Assembly: GCA_947471745.1 (NCBI GenBank)
Contig: CANJKZ010000137.1
Span: 4,666,001-4,730,000 of the forward strand
Source: Closterium sp. Naga37s-1
Lineage: Eukaryota; Streptophyta; Zygnematophyceae; Desmidiales; Closteriaceae
Length of the DNA: 64,000 nt
Reading direction: 5' to 3'
Part shown: piece after piece, positions 22,252 to 32,965 of the stretch
How the letters are laid out: every line of letters begins with the position of its first letter
Position numbering within the stretch: the first letter of the stretch is position 1
The notes under the pieces: model-generated
Database searches by the model: none
What the model saw: the letters and a program-made list of their open reading frames with translations, nothing else
What the model was told of the DNA's origin: nothing
Position numbers and translations under genes: made by a program

Positions 22252-24264
22252 CTAATCCACCGGGCTCCTGAGGATATCAATCATCTCCTTCTCAAACCGT
22301 GGACTTTCATGATCTGTCGCAGGACCACCCATGCACTTGTCCGCCATGTTTGCAATCAGAAAGCCGCCAAAAACCTGCAGACAAATACTTGTGAAAATTT
22401 GAAGCACACAATGGAATCCATTGTAGAACAAGCACGCGGCAACTTCTCGGCTCACCTGGACAGAACCAAGAATATACACAAATGAGTACTGGCGGCCGTG
22501 CATCACCATGTCCGCGATCATGGCAAGTGGGATAGTTAAGGACAGGCCCAGTGTGGCAACAAGAGGTGTTGTCCATACAACTGATAACGCCCTGCAAACA
22601 GACAATGAACCAATAAAACAATAATATAGGGCAGAGGGTATACATACACGCATCCCTACAAGCAGATTAGATGTTCCAAACAACATATGAAGCAGCTCAC
22701 CAGCAATAATCTGAGACCACACTGCCAACAAGGCTGTTGGCAACAATGTCCTCATCTAGATTGACAGTGCTAGGCATAACGGCCAATGGTTCCAATCCAA
22801 ACACATGAAGAGGAAAAACTGCCAAGAGACAAATGGATAACATGAGGGCTGACATACAAGGACACTGAGGTGCATCCATCCAGCCATACATTGGAAACAG
22901 AAGGAAGCAAACATACAAAGAAAGAAGAACAGAAACAATATATGAAACCGCAAAAATTCCCATTGCTTAGCTCACCAATCCACCATAGCCCGAGTAAAGT
23001 AACCAGGCCAATGTACCCAAAAACTTTTTGCATATCAGCTTTCTCGTCCCCTGCTTCATCATCACCGACGTACTTGCGCAAAAGAGCTGCAAATTCAGCA
23101 CAAAACGAAGTGAGAAATTGCATCTCAACTGGTACCAATGTCTGTTATGCAAATGGCTTACTTGTGTATACTCCATACGAAACTGCAGAGAGAAGGCCGA
23201 ATATATCACCAACAAGATGTTGACTCGGTAACCTGCAACGGACAACAAGTGAGAATGACAGCTTGTCGGAAGATCATCATACACAAAGACAACCAAGCGG
23301 ACTATCAGAGTGTAGACAAAAAGACTTACACATATTGACCAGCTCCTTCGCCAGGATTTCTTGCATCGTCACCAAACACCGTGCTATCATCCGCTGCAGT
23401 ACTTTTGCCGAGCTCAGTCATGACAACCCCAGCTATGCTCACCATGACTGCAACTACCTTGGACGTTGTTAACTTCTCATTTCCCAACGTGACCCCGAAA
23501 AGGAGAGTGAAAAGGCCTGAAGTCGATGAAAGAATGGTTGTGCTGGCTACGCTTGTCATTGACAGAGCAGCGTTTGACAGGTACTGCACGGAACAACCAA
23601 ATCAGCTCAATATCCAAAAGCATGAGAACAGGAAGAGCAGCAACGTTGAGCACAGGGCGATGGGGTAGGATGAGACCGGACCTCAGTGAGCAACCAGAGG
23701 GGTGCCAGGACGAGAGCACACTTAATGATCTCCCGAGTGGAGAGTTTTGCGGGACGAACGGGCTGTGCGATATCCGATAGCGACTTTTGAAGCAACAATT
23801 CCGTATCCAGGTCACTTTCTTCATCCATCGAGCTGTCATCGATCTCACGTGGAGGCTTCGACGGCCTCTTGTGATGCCGAGGCTCATTCTTAAGTCGTTG
23901 CAATTCGCCGCCGCTCGAGTGACTTTTAAGATCCTTCAGGGATTTTGACGTCGCGCCGGGTACGACGGAGCTAGGTTTGGTTATTAGTGGAGTGATGCAC
24001 TCTCGAAGGTAGGCGATCGGAAGGTAGATGACCAACAGAGCCGCACCAAGCCACGTGAGCAGGAAGGGATGCCTGTATTTTTCGAAAATGAGCTGCACAA
24101 CGAAGCAACAATTATTTACAGCCGACGGGGGTAATTGACGAACACGCGAGGTACACCGAAATCTACCTGCTTACCTGTGTCACCTCAGCGGAGGTAACCC
24201 AGATGAACACTACAAAAAGAATAAGTAGCAGGCCAATATTATACTTCCACTTTGAGCCTGCCAT
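22252..24264 (-). CDS. SLC35F-type (DMT superfamily) membrane transporter
   Basis: Eight exons join in frame to 437 residues: 24264-24175, 24092-23682, 23583-23330, 23232-23162, 23086-22976, 22818-22701, 22591-22456 and 22374-22252. The family is the SLC35F5-like group of drug/metabolite transporters (vacuolar or Golgi membrane in other eukaryotes; substrate not established). Hydrophobic helices occur at residues 8-25 and 31-55, and then in a dense series after residue 150, typical of a ten-helix EamA-fold protein. A hydrophilic loop of about 90 residues (acidic-Ser, KDLKSHSS...DDSSMDEESD) separates helices 2 and 3. Conserved-looking stretches are STTILSSTSGLFTLLFG and TTPLVATLGLSLTIPLAMIAD. 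The start gives a hydrophobic N terminus close to the family pattern. There are no exon echoes here, unlike most neighbours. Confidence 0.9.
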
Positions 24265-24917
24265 CAGACGGGAATGCGTAACCTAGGAATAAACTGAAGC
24301 TCACTCATGAGCAGACAGAGCTTTGACCACTAACGAATCTAGAAGTGAAGGTAAGGACGGAAGTTGGCTGCCTCGTGAATCAATCATGTGATCAGGGTCT
24401 GACACTCAACATAGGGCCGGCAACAACCCGACCATATCTCAACCCACGTGTTGAAGTTCACTTCTGTCAGGTTGGTATCATCGACCTATAAGATGGTCGC
24501 CAAGAGAGACCTTCGCAAATTTTCGCGAAGGGCGCCGACAGAAACTTCCACTTGGTCCCCCACTCGTCCCACCACTATTCGACTTCACGCATGACTTGAG
24601 TTGGATGGTCCCTCGTGGGCGACCACGACTCGCCACTCGGCGCAGAGAATGTGGGACACATGCGGTGGCCAATCTTGCGAAGGCTTGACGATACCCGCAA
24701 AGTTAGTTACTGTGGCGACCACATGTGGGTTCCAAAAAGTGAAAACACGCCATTACTGTCGGCTGTCGCTTGTTGGTGACAAAATTGAGAGATGCCCTTA
24801 TCGCATGCTCGCCTACAAGTATTCATTAGAAAACAGCCTCACAAATCCTTACAGGAGTCAGCTCTAGTCTAATAAATCAGCAATTCACTTTCAAGTAATC
24901 GGGACTAGTAGGCAGTA
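24265..24917. other. Intergenic between the transporter and MGD genes
   Basis: Holds the promoter/5' UTR of the transporter and the 3' UTR of the MGD gene, both on the minus strand. I recognise no element. Short frames such as 24672-24478 (minus) have no support. Confidence 0.6.
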
Positions 24918-27900
24918 TCAAGTGAAAGCGAAGGTGACATTGTCAAGGGTGTGGGGTCGACAAGCAAGCTGGTCCAGGTCCTGCACAATGCGAAATACCG
25001 CATCTGGACGAGCAATGCGGAGCGCGTTGGCAGCCATCTGTTTGAACTGGTCTGCCTTGGGCCCAAACCAGTCCGCCACGATGTTCGCAATCTCTTTGGG
25101 ATTCTCCTCGAACAATCCGGTGCCGTTGTCAACAACGTATGGAACATTTCCAGCTTCCTGAGGGAGCCAGGGGCATGATTGGAAATTCAGATGGATTAAA
25201 TGTTAGGTGCCTGAAAAGTCGTATGTAACATTTCCAACTTCCTGAGGTAGCCAGGGGCATTGAAGGAAATTCAGCATGGATGAAAGTGTGTGCTGGAACC
25301 TGGGGCGCCCAGTCAACGATATGGAAAATAAAACACTCACCTGTCCTGCAATGAAGTCATTGAGCACCATGGGTAGACCCCGGATCATGGACTCTGCTAT
25401 CGTGCCAGGACCAGCCTGCACAGAAGCAAATGAAAAGACGGGTGCAGAAGACGTTTGAAACAAACAATACAGAAAAACGCAGGAAAAGGACAGCAAGAAT
25501 AATCTGCACAGAGCCAATACTTTTTGAATAGGATGATTGCTGGTTGATGATAAGGCCATACATGACCATCAAATGACCAAATGCAAACCAAGTGCAGCAG
25601 TGTGCATAACTAACACATATGACGGCCGTATGACAGCAAGCAAAAGCAACACTAACCTTGGTGATAATGCAGTCACATGCCGCCATCACATCAGGCATAT
25701 TGGTCACAAAGCCCTTCAGCTGCAACAAGGGAAAGATGTGTGAACAGGGAACAAAGTGGAGACAGGAAGAGGGGAGACAATGAGGAAGAGGTTGAATGAA
25801 TGCGTTGGGGGAGATGCATTATGACTTTGGGGGTCGGGGGCCAGAACAGGAGGCAATAGTTTTAATCACTGCATGGAAGCTTCAGCAGCATGGATGAACC
25901 AGAAACATTAAGATTCACAGAAATGCTTAACCAGCTTAACACATGCTGATGTTCACCACCAAACAAAAGCCAATCCTCACGAGACAACCATCCTCATCCA
26001 AAAACCTTCCCAACACTCATCCAACACACATCAAACCCTCATCCAACGCTCATTCAATTCCCACACGCACCACAACAGGCAAGGGCCACTTGACGGCCTC
26101 GAGATTAGCCAGCAGCTTCTTGTTGCGCCCACAGATCACCACGAGCTGCCCCTTGGCCACCGCCTCCCCACCACGCGAGGGCGCCAGGTTGGCTGCCAGC
26201 GCCCTTGCAGTCGCCTCCACCGGCCCCATGCCCTCCCCTCCGCCGATCAGCAGCGCTGCTGGCAGGTCAGGGTCCATGCCAAATGCCCGGCGCAGCTCGT
26301 CCTGTTGCAGGAGGTGCCGGGGGAAGGGGGGGTTGTGGGGGTCAGGGAAGGGGGAGAGGGACGGGGGAGAGTGGAGAGGGCGTTGTGAGAGGTAGGGGAG
26401 GCCTGCACAGCTTCTTGTAGCGCCCGCAGATCACCACGAGCTGCCCCTTGGCCACCGCCTCCCCACCACGCGAGGGCGCCAGGTTGGCTGCCAGCGCCCT
26501 TGCAGTCGCCTCCACCGGCCCCATGCCCTCCCCTCCGCCGATCAGCAGCGCTGCTGGCAGGTCAGGGTCCATGCCCAATGCCCGGCGCAGCTCGTCCTGT
26601 TGCAGGAGGTGCCGGGGGAAGGGGGGGTTGTGGGGGTCAGGGAAGGGGGAGAGGGACGGGGGAGAGTGGAGAGGGCGTTGTGAGAGGTAGGGGAGGCCTG
26701 CACAGCTTCTTGTTGCGCCCGCAGATCACCACGAGCTGCCCCTTGGCCACCGCCTCCCCACCACGCGAGGGCGCCAGGTTGGCTGCCAGCGCCCTTGCAG
26801 TCGCCTCCACCGGCCCCATGCCCTCCCCTCCGCCGATCAGCAGCGCTGCTGGCAGGTCAGGGTCCATGCCCAATGCCCGGCGCAGCTCGTCCTGTTGCAG
26901 GAGGTGCCGGGGGAAGGGGGGGTTGTGGGGGTCAGGGAAGGGGGAGAGGGACGGGGGAGAGTGGAGAGGGCGTTGTGAGAGGTAGGGGAGGCCTGCACAG
27001 CTTCTTGTTGCGCCCGCAGATCACCACGAGCTGCCCCTTGGCCACCGCCTCCCCACCACGCGAGTGCGCCAGATTGGCTGCCAGCGCCCTTGCGGTCGCC
27101 TCCACAGGGCCCATGCCCTCCCCTCCGCCGATCAGCAGCGCTGCTGGCAGGTCAGGGTCCATGCCCAACGCCCGGCGCAGCTCGTCCTGTTTCATGGGAT
27201 GGGGTGAGGTCGGTGGGAGTGAAAGTGGGACATGCGGGTAAACATAGAGGTTGGCTAAATAGGGAAGGCATAGCATTTCAACGAAATGAGCATGGGGTGG
27301 GACAGGGTGCAGGAGAAAGGTGGGGTTCGGGGAAGGGTGGGGGGAAGTGGGAGGGGTTGGGAACGGGGGAATGGAGAAAGTGCGATAAACAGGGGAAAAT
27401 GGAGTACCTTGGGAGCTGAGGGCTTGGCGAAGGCTGGTCGGATGGGCAGCCCGTGTACTCTAATCTGCGGCGGCTGCAGGCCCGCCTTGAGCGCTCGTTG
27501 TGCCACGTCCTTGGTGGGGCAGAAGCACACTGTCACCAGGCGGTGGAACCTGAAGGAAGGTGGAAGAGTAGAGGCATACAGTGAAACTTGGTTGGGTTAT
27601 CAGGTTCGTTCTGCATGAGATTCATGGAGAGCCACGTCCTTGGTGGGGCAGAAGCACACCGTCACCAGGCGGTGGAACCTGGTGGAACGTGGTAGAGTAG
27701 AGGCATGTAGTGAGGACGTCTGCGTGTGGGTTATCATGTTCATTACGCAGGGTTCCATTGGGAGCCACGTCCCTGGTGGGGCAAAAGCACACCGTCACCA
27801 GGCAGTGGAACCTGGTGGAACGCGGTAGAGTAGAGGCATGTAGTGAGGACGTCTGCGTGAGGGTTATCATGTTCATTACGCAGGGATCCATTGGGAGCCA

Positions 27901-30371
27901 CGTCCCTGGTGGGGCAAAAGCACACCGTCACCAGGCGGTGGAACCTGGTGGAACGTGGTAGAGTAGAGGCATGTAGTGAGGACGTCTGCGTGTGGGTTAT
28001 CATGTTCATTACGCAGGGATCCATTGGGAGCCACGTCCCTGGTGGGGCAAAAGCACACCGTCACCAGGCAGTGGAACCTGGTGGAACGCGGTAGAGGAGA
28101 AAAAGGCGTTAAGAGCTTCAGGTGTGAGTTGTCATTTTTGTGACCGATGCGAAGGTGCGTAAACAGATGGTAAGGCAAGTACAAGGGTACAAGATGGAGC
28201 AGGGAGGCACTTGTAGGACGCTGAAGAGCCTGCTTTGATGTTCGGTGTATCAGCCTAGAAGTGTTAAACTCAAGCCAGGCAGACACAAAGAAACAAATCA
28301 CGTAGGGCGGCATGTGGTGAGGTTGGTGACAATGATGGTGAACTCGTTATAATGTGGTGGAAAGTTACTCTTTGAAATCCTCCAGCGTTTCACATTCTGG
28401 AACGCCAAAAACGCCTCCTGTCAAAACGCCTGGTGTCTCACCATGTGGGGTGGCATGTGGTGAGGTCGGTGACGACGGTGGTGAAGGGGATGCGGTGCAG
28501 CAGGCCCCGGGAGCGCAGCACGCGCAGAGGGATGTGCTGCATGAGCGGGTGCACGCTCACTATCACGTCCGGCTTGTACTTGTCCAGTCCCTTGGACACC
28601 TCCCTGATGGTTCGTGACAGAGAGGGTAAGAGGGGAATGACGCATGGTGGAGCGGGGGTTGTGACATTGAGGGTTGGAAGGCAGAGAACGCAGCACGCGC
28701 AGAGGGATGTGCTGCATGAGCGGATGCACGCTCACTATCACGTCCGGCTTGTACTTGTCCAGTCCCTTGGACACCTCCCTGATGGATCGTGGAGACAAGA
28801 CCGGGGCGGAAAAGGGGAGATGGGAAAGGAACGGAGGGAAGAGCTGAAGAAAAACTTGAATCTGTTGTCGTACAATCCCACATTCCAGAAAGCCTCGTAG
28901 GGATTATCCTAACACGTTCGTGTGCTTCAAGACGGTCCACACCAGAACTGTTGTTTCCGCTATAAGAAAACGAGTAGCATATCCACTCCCTCACCCCTCA
29001 CCTTGCAACGAACGCGGAGGTCGCAGCCATCTGCGGCTGGTGCACGAACTTGGGCTTGGTGGCGTAGAAGGCCACCTTCCACAGCGTCTCGTGGGGGATA
29101 TATAACACGTTCGTGCGCTTTGAGGGTCTCCAAAGCTGACTTTTTTCCTCCCAAGACCCCAATCCCTCTCCTCTCACCTTGCGACGAACGCGGAAGTGGC
29201 GGCCATCTGCGGCTGGTGCACGAACTTGGGCTTGGTGGCGTAGAACGCCACCTTCCACAGCGTCTCGTGGCGCACGAGGAAGCTGTAGCTCTTGGGCATC
29301 TGGTTGAAGGGCCACGGCGTGTGCTCTTTCCACAGGTCGATGATGGTCACCTGGCGAAGAAGACACAGGAGACAGAGAGAACGCCGTCAAGCGTGATCCA
29401 GAAGCGTCAAACGTTTCATTTCGTACTTTCCCTTCTGAAACGTGCACAAACTTGTGCGTAAAAAGTTACATATTGGGCTTGAGCATCCAACTAATACACG
29501 TACCTACCTTGTTTCAACTCGTTCCATGCATAATGCAGACACGATAACACCTGCGCGACTCTTTGATTCCCTCACCTCATACTTATTTCCGTATTCCAGC
29601 TCGAAGGTCGACTTGATCGCCTCAGCACTGGCGCGGTGACCTCCACCCGTGTCGCTCATGAGAATGAGCACGCGCTTCTTGCGCTCAGCGTCCGCCACCT
29701 TTTTCTCCGGTTCTGTTAATGCCGTCGTTGCGTGCTCCACGTCATTCTTGGCGGGTTCATACCGCCCATGGCGCCAGTTTTGGATTGACCCGCGACCGCG
29801 GCGATAACCTATTGTTAAGGAAGACATCGCGCAAAGGTTGCGTACGTGAGGACAAAGGGAATGAGCCATATTAGACAATGAAGAGGCAAAATTAATCACT
29901 TTGGAATTCGGGCGAACGAGGTGTAAAATAACAACCATACTGACCTAAGGGAGTGATTCCCCGGTTGCTGCGAAATAGGTCGTTCAGCATTCGCCCGAGG
30001 CCGCCAGCATTGCCTCCTGCTGCCATCGTCACCAAGCTCCCAGCATTCTTATTGGACGCTCCCAACAGGTGACCGTCCGTAAGCCCTCCTTTTGCCACGA
30101 CCAGTGGCGGAGGTTGACGAATGTCGTCACGAACATCGTCAATATACAAAAGCTCGTCTGACGTTCTCGAGGCTGAACGCTTGATTGCCGAGGGAAGATT
30201 CCTGTTGTCGTCAACCCGACTCTTGCTGTCCTTGCTCGTATCCAGGTAACCAGTCGTTAATGCAGTGTGCTGGGAGAAAAGGTTGGAGTTGAGACTGATC
30301 GTTATGGAAGCCAACGTCATGAAATTCGGTTCTGCTGAAACCCGCTGCTGTGGAAATTCAGAGGAATCCAT
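24918..30371 (-). CDS. MGD1: Monogalactosyldiacylglycerol synthase (chloroplast envelope)
   Basis: Transfers galactose from UDP-galactose to diacylglycerol, making the main thylakoid lipid at the plastid envelope. Nine exons give 581 aa: 30371-29945, 29808-29576, 29350-29178, 28603-28442, 27549-27408, 26301-26071, 25719-25657, 25415-25341 and 25157-24918. The N-terminal 190 or so residues are Ser/Thr-rich, as in a plastid transit region. The MGDG_synth domain starts with [17 protein letters not shown], continues through [16 protein letters not shown] and the acceptor-side [16 protein letters not shown], and includes the GT28-type nucleotide-sugar site ([26 protein letters not shown]). The length is near that of plant type A enzymes, about 530 aa. 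The start is the first ATG in a frame open further upstream. Exons 3, 4, 5, 6 and 9 have echoes that must be skipped to keep this frame. Confidence 0.96.
25130..25270 (-). repeat. Echo of the start of the last MGD exon
   Basis: The start of exon 25157-24918 (CTCAG|GAAGCTGGAAATGTTCC) recurs at about 25270-25210 as CTCAGGAAGTTGGAAATGTTAC, followed by intron-like sequence. One acceptor-side echo, about 86 bp upstream. Confidence 0.8.
26105..27190 (-). repeat. Four-copy, ~295-bp tandem array across an MGD exon acceptor
   Basis: The exon 26301-26071 is preceded by three copies of its first 188 nt plus about 100 nt of intron (cttcttgt.gcgcccgc at 26411, 26706 and 27001). Copies are almost identical, spacer included. 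All keep AG|GACGAGCTGCG. The three extra copies stop at the same point (AAGAAGCT|GTGCAGGCC), which makes a fortuitous donor. One echo is 188 nt, so inclusion would shift the frame. Only the copy joined to 26118-26071 completes the exon. Confidence 0.93.
27500..28090 (-). repeat. 133-bp echo array of the [12 protein letters not shown] exon (MGD)
   Basis: The exon 27549-27408 has four upstream copies of its first 40-50 nt. Unit starts (gccacgtcc) are at 27631, 27764, 27897 and 28030, an exact 133-bp period. Each has CAG|GTTCCACCGCCTGGTGAC or a close variant and breaks off after CCCACCA. The copy nearest the exon has a diverged spacer. The three others are nearly identical. Confidence 0.93.
28513..28790 (-). 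repeat. Echo of the [12 protein letters not shown] exon (MGD)
   Basis: The first ~95 nt of exon 28603-28442 recur at about 28785-28689, 175 bp upstream, with two or three substitutions. The acceptor ATCAG|GGAGGTGTCC is retained. Confidence 0.9.
28905..29275 (-). repeat. Donor-side echo of the [14 protein letters not shown] exon (MGD)
   Basis: The last ~93 nt of exon 29350-29178 and its donor (GCAAG|GTGAG) recur about 180-195 bp downstream at 29093-28999. The block taacacgttcgtg(c/t)gctt beside each copy (29104 and 28909) is repeated too, so the unit spans exon end and intron start. Confidence 0.9.
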
Positions 30372-31517
30372 CTTTGTTTTGCCTGAATGAGTTGCTTCTA
30401 ACAAGATAGTTTGAAGGTCCTGAGCTAGCTTACGCACAGTAGACACAGTTTGTGAAAAATAACGTAAGAAGAATGAGTTCTCAAGTCGCCGCGAAGGGAT
30501 TCTAGAACACTAAAACAAAACAATATCGATTAAACATGGAACTAGCTTGATAAAGGAAAAATCTACTGACGACCGGCTAAGCGAAGGTCGTAAACCAAGC
30601 TAACCTGCTAAGGTTCTTAGCCTGCTTACGCCTATTCCTAGGACAGTCTAAAGACCACATGGGAAAACTGGTACGTGGCAAGCTTGTCAGGGCTCTAGAC
30701 CAGACAGAAGTGGAGGTCCCAAGATGGAGATTTCTATGGCGACCAGGCCAGGCCTGACCTCACCTCACGTGAATGGAAGGGATGGGAGGGAGGAATGTGA
30801 GTGATGGGCGTGGGAAAAGCGGAGGGGGTACTGCAGGGAATCGTGTCATGACAACGGACACATCGATGTTGACGAGGGGCGAACATTGTAGCCGTGGATC
30901 TTTCAAGCAAAACCACAGAATCTGATAACCGTGATCAGTGGGATGTGGAACACGTGGCAGTGGTGCTGGCATGTGGACCCAGTTTGGATGAGGCTTACGA
31001 CAGTGCGAGGTGGTTCGCATGGCTCGCTGGCATCAACAAATTTCGTCACCGAATCTGTAGCTCCGTCGCGAATCGCGATTCTTCAGATGTTTCGCAAATC
31101 ACTGCTACGCTTGCAGCGAATTCCTGCGTTTCATTGGCTGGACGCAATCACAGCTGGCGGCAAGAATCCTCTTGTGTCAGTGAAAAATAGTGCAAGCGAG
31201 CTGGTCCGATGGACGGAGGACAAATAGAAGTACAGTTCAGAACCTTATTGCTGTTTGCTCTAAGATACATTTTGCTCATTGTCACGGAACGATATGTTTG
31301 CTCTGTAATGAGTACGATGTTGAGCCAAACCTTCCACAGCGGCTAAGCTTGTTTTCCGCAAGCCAAAGTCGCCGAAAGTCTGGATGGCCTGTAAACCCTA
31401 AGCTGGGAAACAGTTAAGGTGTTTTGCTCTGTGTAGTCCTGTTTTTAAAATTGAACATATTTGTGGTCGTAACAGGCTAACTCCTTCGTGCCGCAACCGA
31501 ACCGTCCCCGAGCCGTC
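30372..31517. other. Divergent intergenic region between MGD and SCI1-like
   Basis: About 1.1 kb between two genes transcribed away from each other, so it holds both promoters. It contains several short direct repeats of CTTAGCC/TAAGG type near 30570-30640. I see no convincing gene; the open frame at about 30894-31190 (+) has no family features. Confidence 0.55.
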
Positions 31518-32932
31518 ATGGGATCTGACGAGGACGAGATGGATGGCAAAAAAGGAAGGCGAAGATGCGAAGGCGCACGGGACGTCCGGGGGAAGGATGA
31601 CGATGAGAATACAAGGGAACGAGGAGGGAAAGGGGAAAGTCGGCATCCGGATTCGAACAAGCGGGATAGGGAAAAGGAGAGAGGTAGGAGTAAGGAGATC
31701 AGGAACCGTGAAAGGAAAGGGAAAGGGCCAGAAGGTGAGGATGCAGATGCGAAGGAAGAAGAGGAGAGGAAGAAGACGAGACAGGAGAGTGATGAATGGG
31801 GGGGATCGGAGAGTGATGGGAGTGGGGGTAAGGAGAAGGAGGATGAGGAGAAGGGGAAGGGGAAGGGGAAGGAGAAGGAGAAAGGGAAGGAGAAGAGCAG
31901 CGGACGGCACAGGAAGGGGAAGGAGAAGGAGAAGGGGAAGGGGAAGCGGCGAAGGAGGGATACTAGTAGTGAAAGTGAGAGTGATAGTGAAAGTGAGAGT
32001 GGGAGCGAGAGTGGGAGTGAGAGTGATGATGAGAGTTCGGAAGATAGCGAGGAGGAGAGGAGGGAGAGGAAGAGAGCGCGAAGAGAGAAAAGGAAATCAA
32101 AGGAAGGGAGCAAGTCAAGGAAGAAGAAGAAGAGGAAGAGAGGGAGTGATGAGGACGGAGAGGAGGACGAGGAGGAAGACGAGACCACGTCGGAGAGCAG
32201 TGGGAGTGAGACGGATGAGAGGAGGCTAGAGAGGAGGAGGAAGGAGAGAGAGCAGAGGAAGAAGGGGAAGGAGAGAGAGAAGAAGAGGAAGGAGAAGAGG
32301 AGGAAGAAGAAGGAGAAGAAGAAGGAGGAGAAGAGGGAGAAGAAGAAAGCGAAGAAGGAGGCTAGGAAAGAGGCCAAGTCCAAAGGTCCGGTCATGGAGT
32401 ATGGGAAGTACGGCATTATTCGAGAGGTGGACATGTGGTGAGTGTGAATCAACTTGAGTGTGATTAGTGTTGTAACTGCGTGAGTAACCAAGATTTTGAA
32501 CCACGACCGGCTTCAACATCCTTCTGCTATTTCTGTTGCTGCTTCTGCTTTTTCTGCTACTTCCTCTGCTGCTTTTGTTGCTGCTGCTGTCTGAACGAGT
32601 GCATGTCTTTTCTTTGCGATTCTTTCCGTGTCTTTGCGATTCTTTCCGTGTCTCACAGGAACAAACGACCCGAGTTCAGCGCATGGTTGGCTGAAGTTAA
32701 AAGGGTACTATCCTTATTCACATCCTCTTTTTGAACCCTGCGCTGTTGCTTTCTCTCGTTCTTACCCTCGTTCTTACCCTCCTCCCACCCGCCCCCTCCC
32801 AGGCTCCTCCCCTCCCCCCTGGCCTGAATTTCCCTTGTTGACTTTTGTTGAATTCCACGCTTGCACTCCTTCCTTTTCCCCCACTCTGCCATATACCATG
32901 TTCTCTGGCCAGATCTCGCCCTTCTTTTATTG

Positions 32933-32965
<33 letters not shown>

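Noticed and set aside
26050..27276. Fourfold repeated domain in the MGD protein
   Set aside because: The echoes lack the exon's 3' end and one copy would shift the frame; the single-copy model matches the family.
31445..32491. 348-codon minus-strand frame opposite the SCI1-like first exon
   Set aside because: It is a Ser/Leu/Phe-rich shadow of the charged plus-strand exon.
32036..32519. Leu/Pro-rich minus-strand frames around 32226-32519
   Set aside because: Complement of Lys/Glu-rich coding sequence, without membrane-protein features beyond composition.
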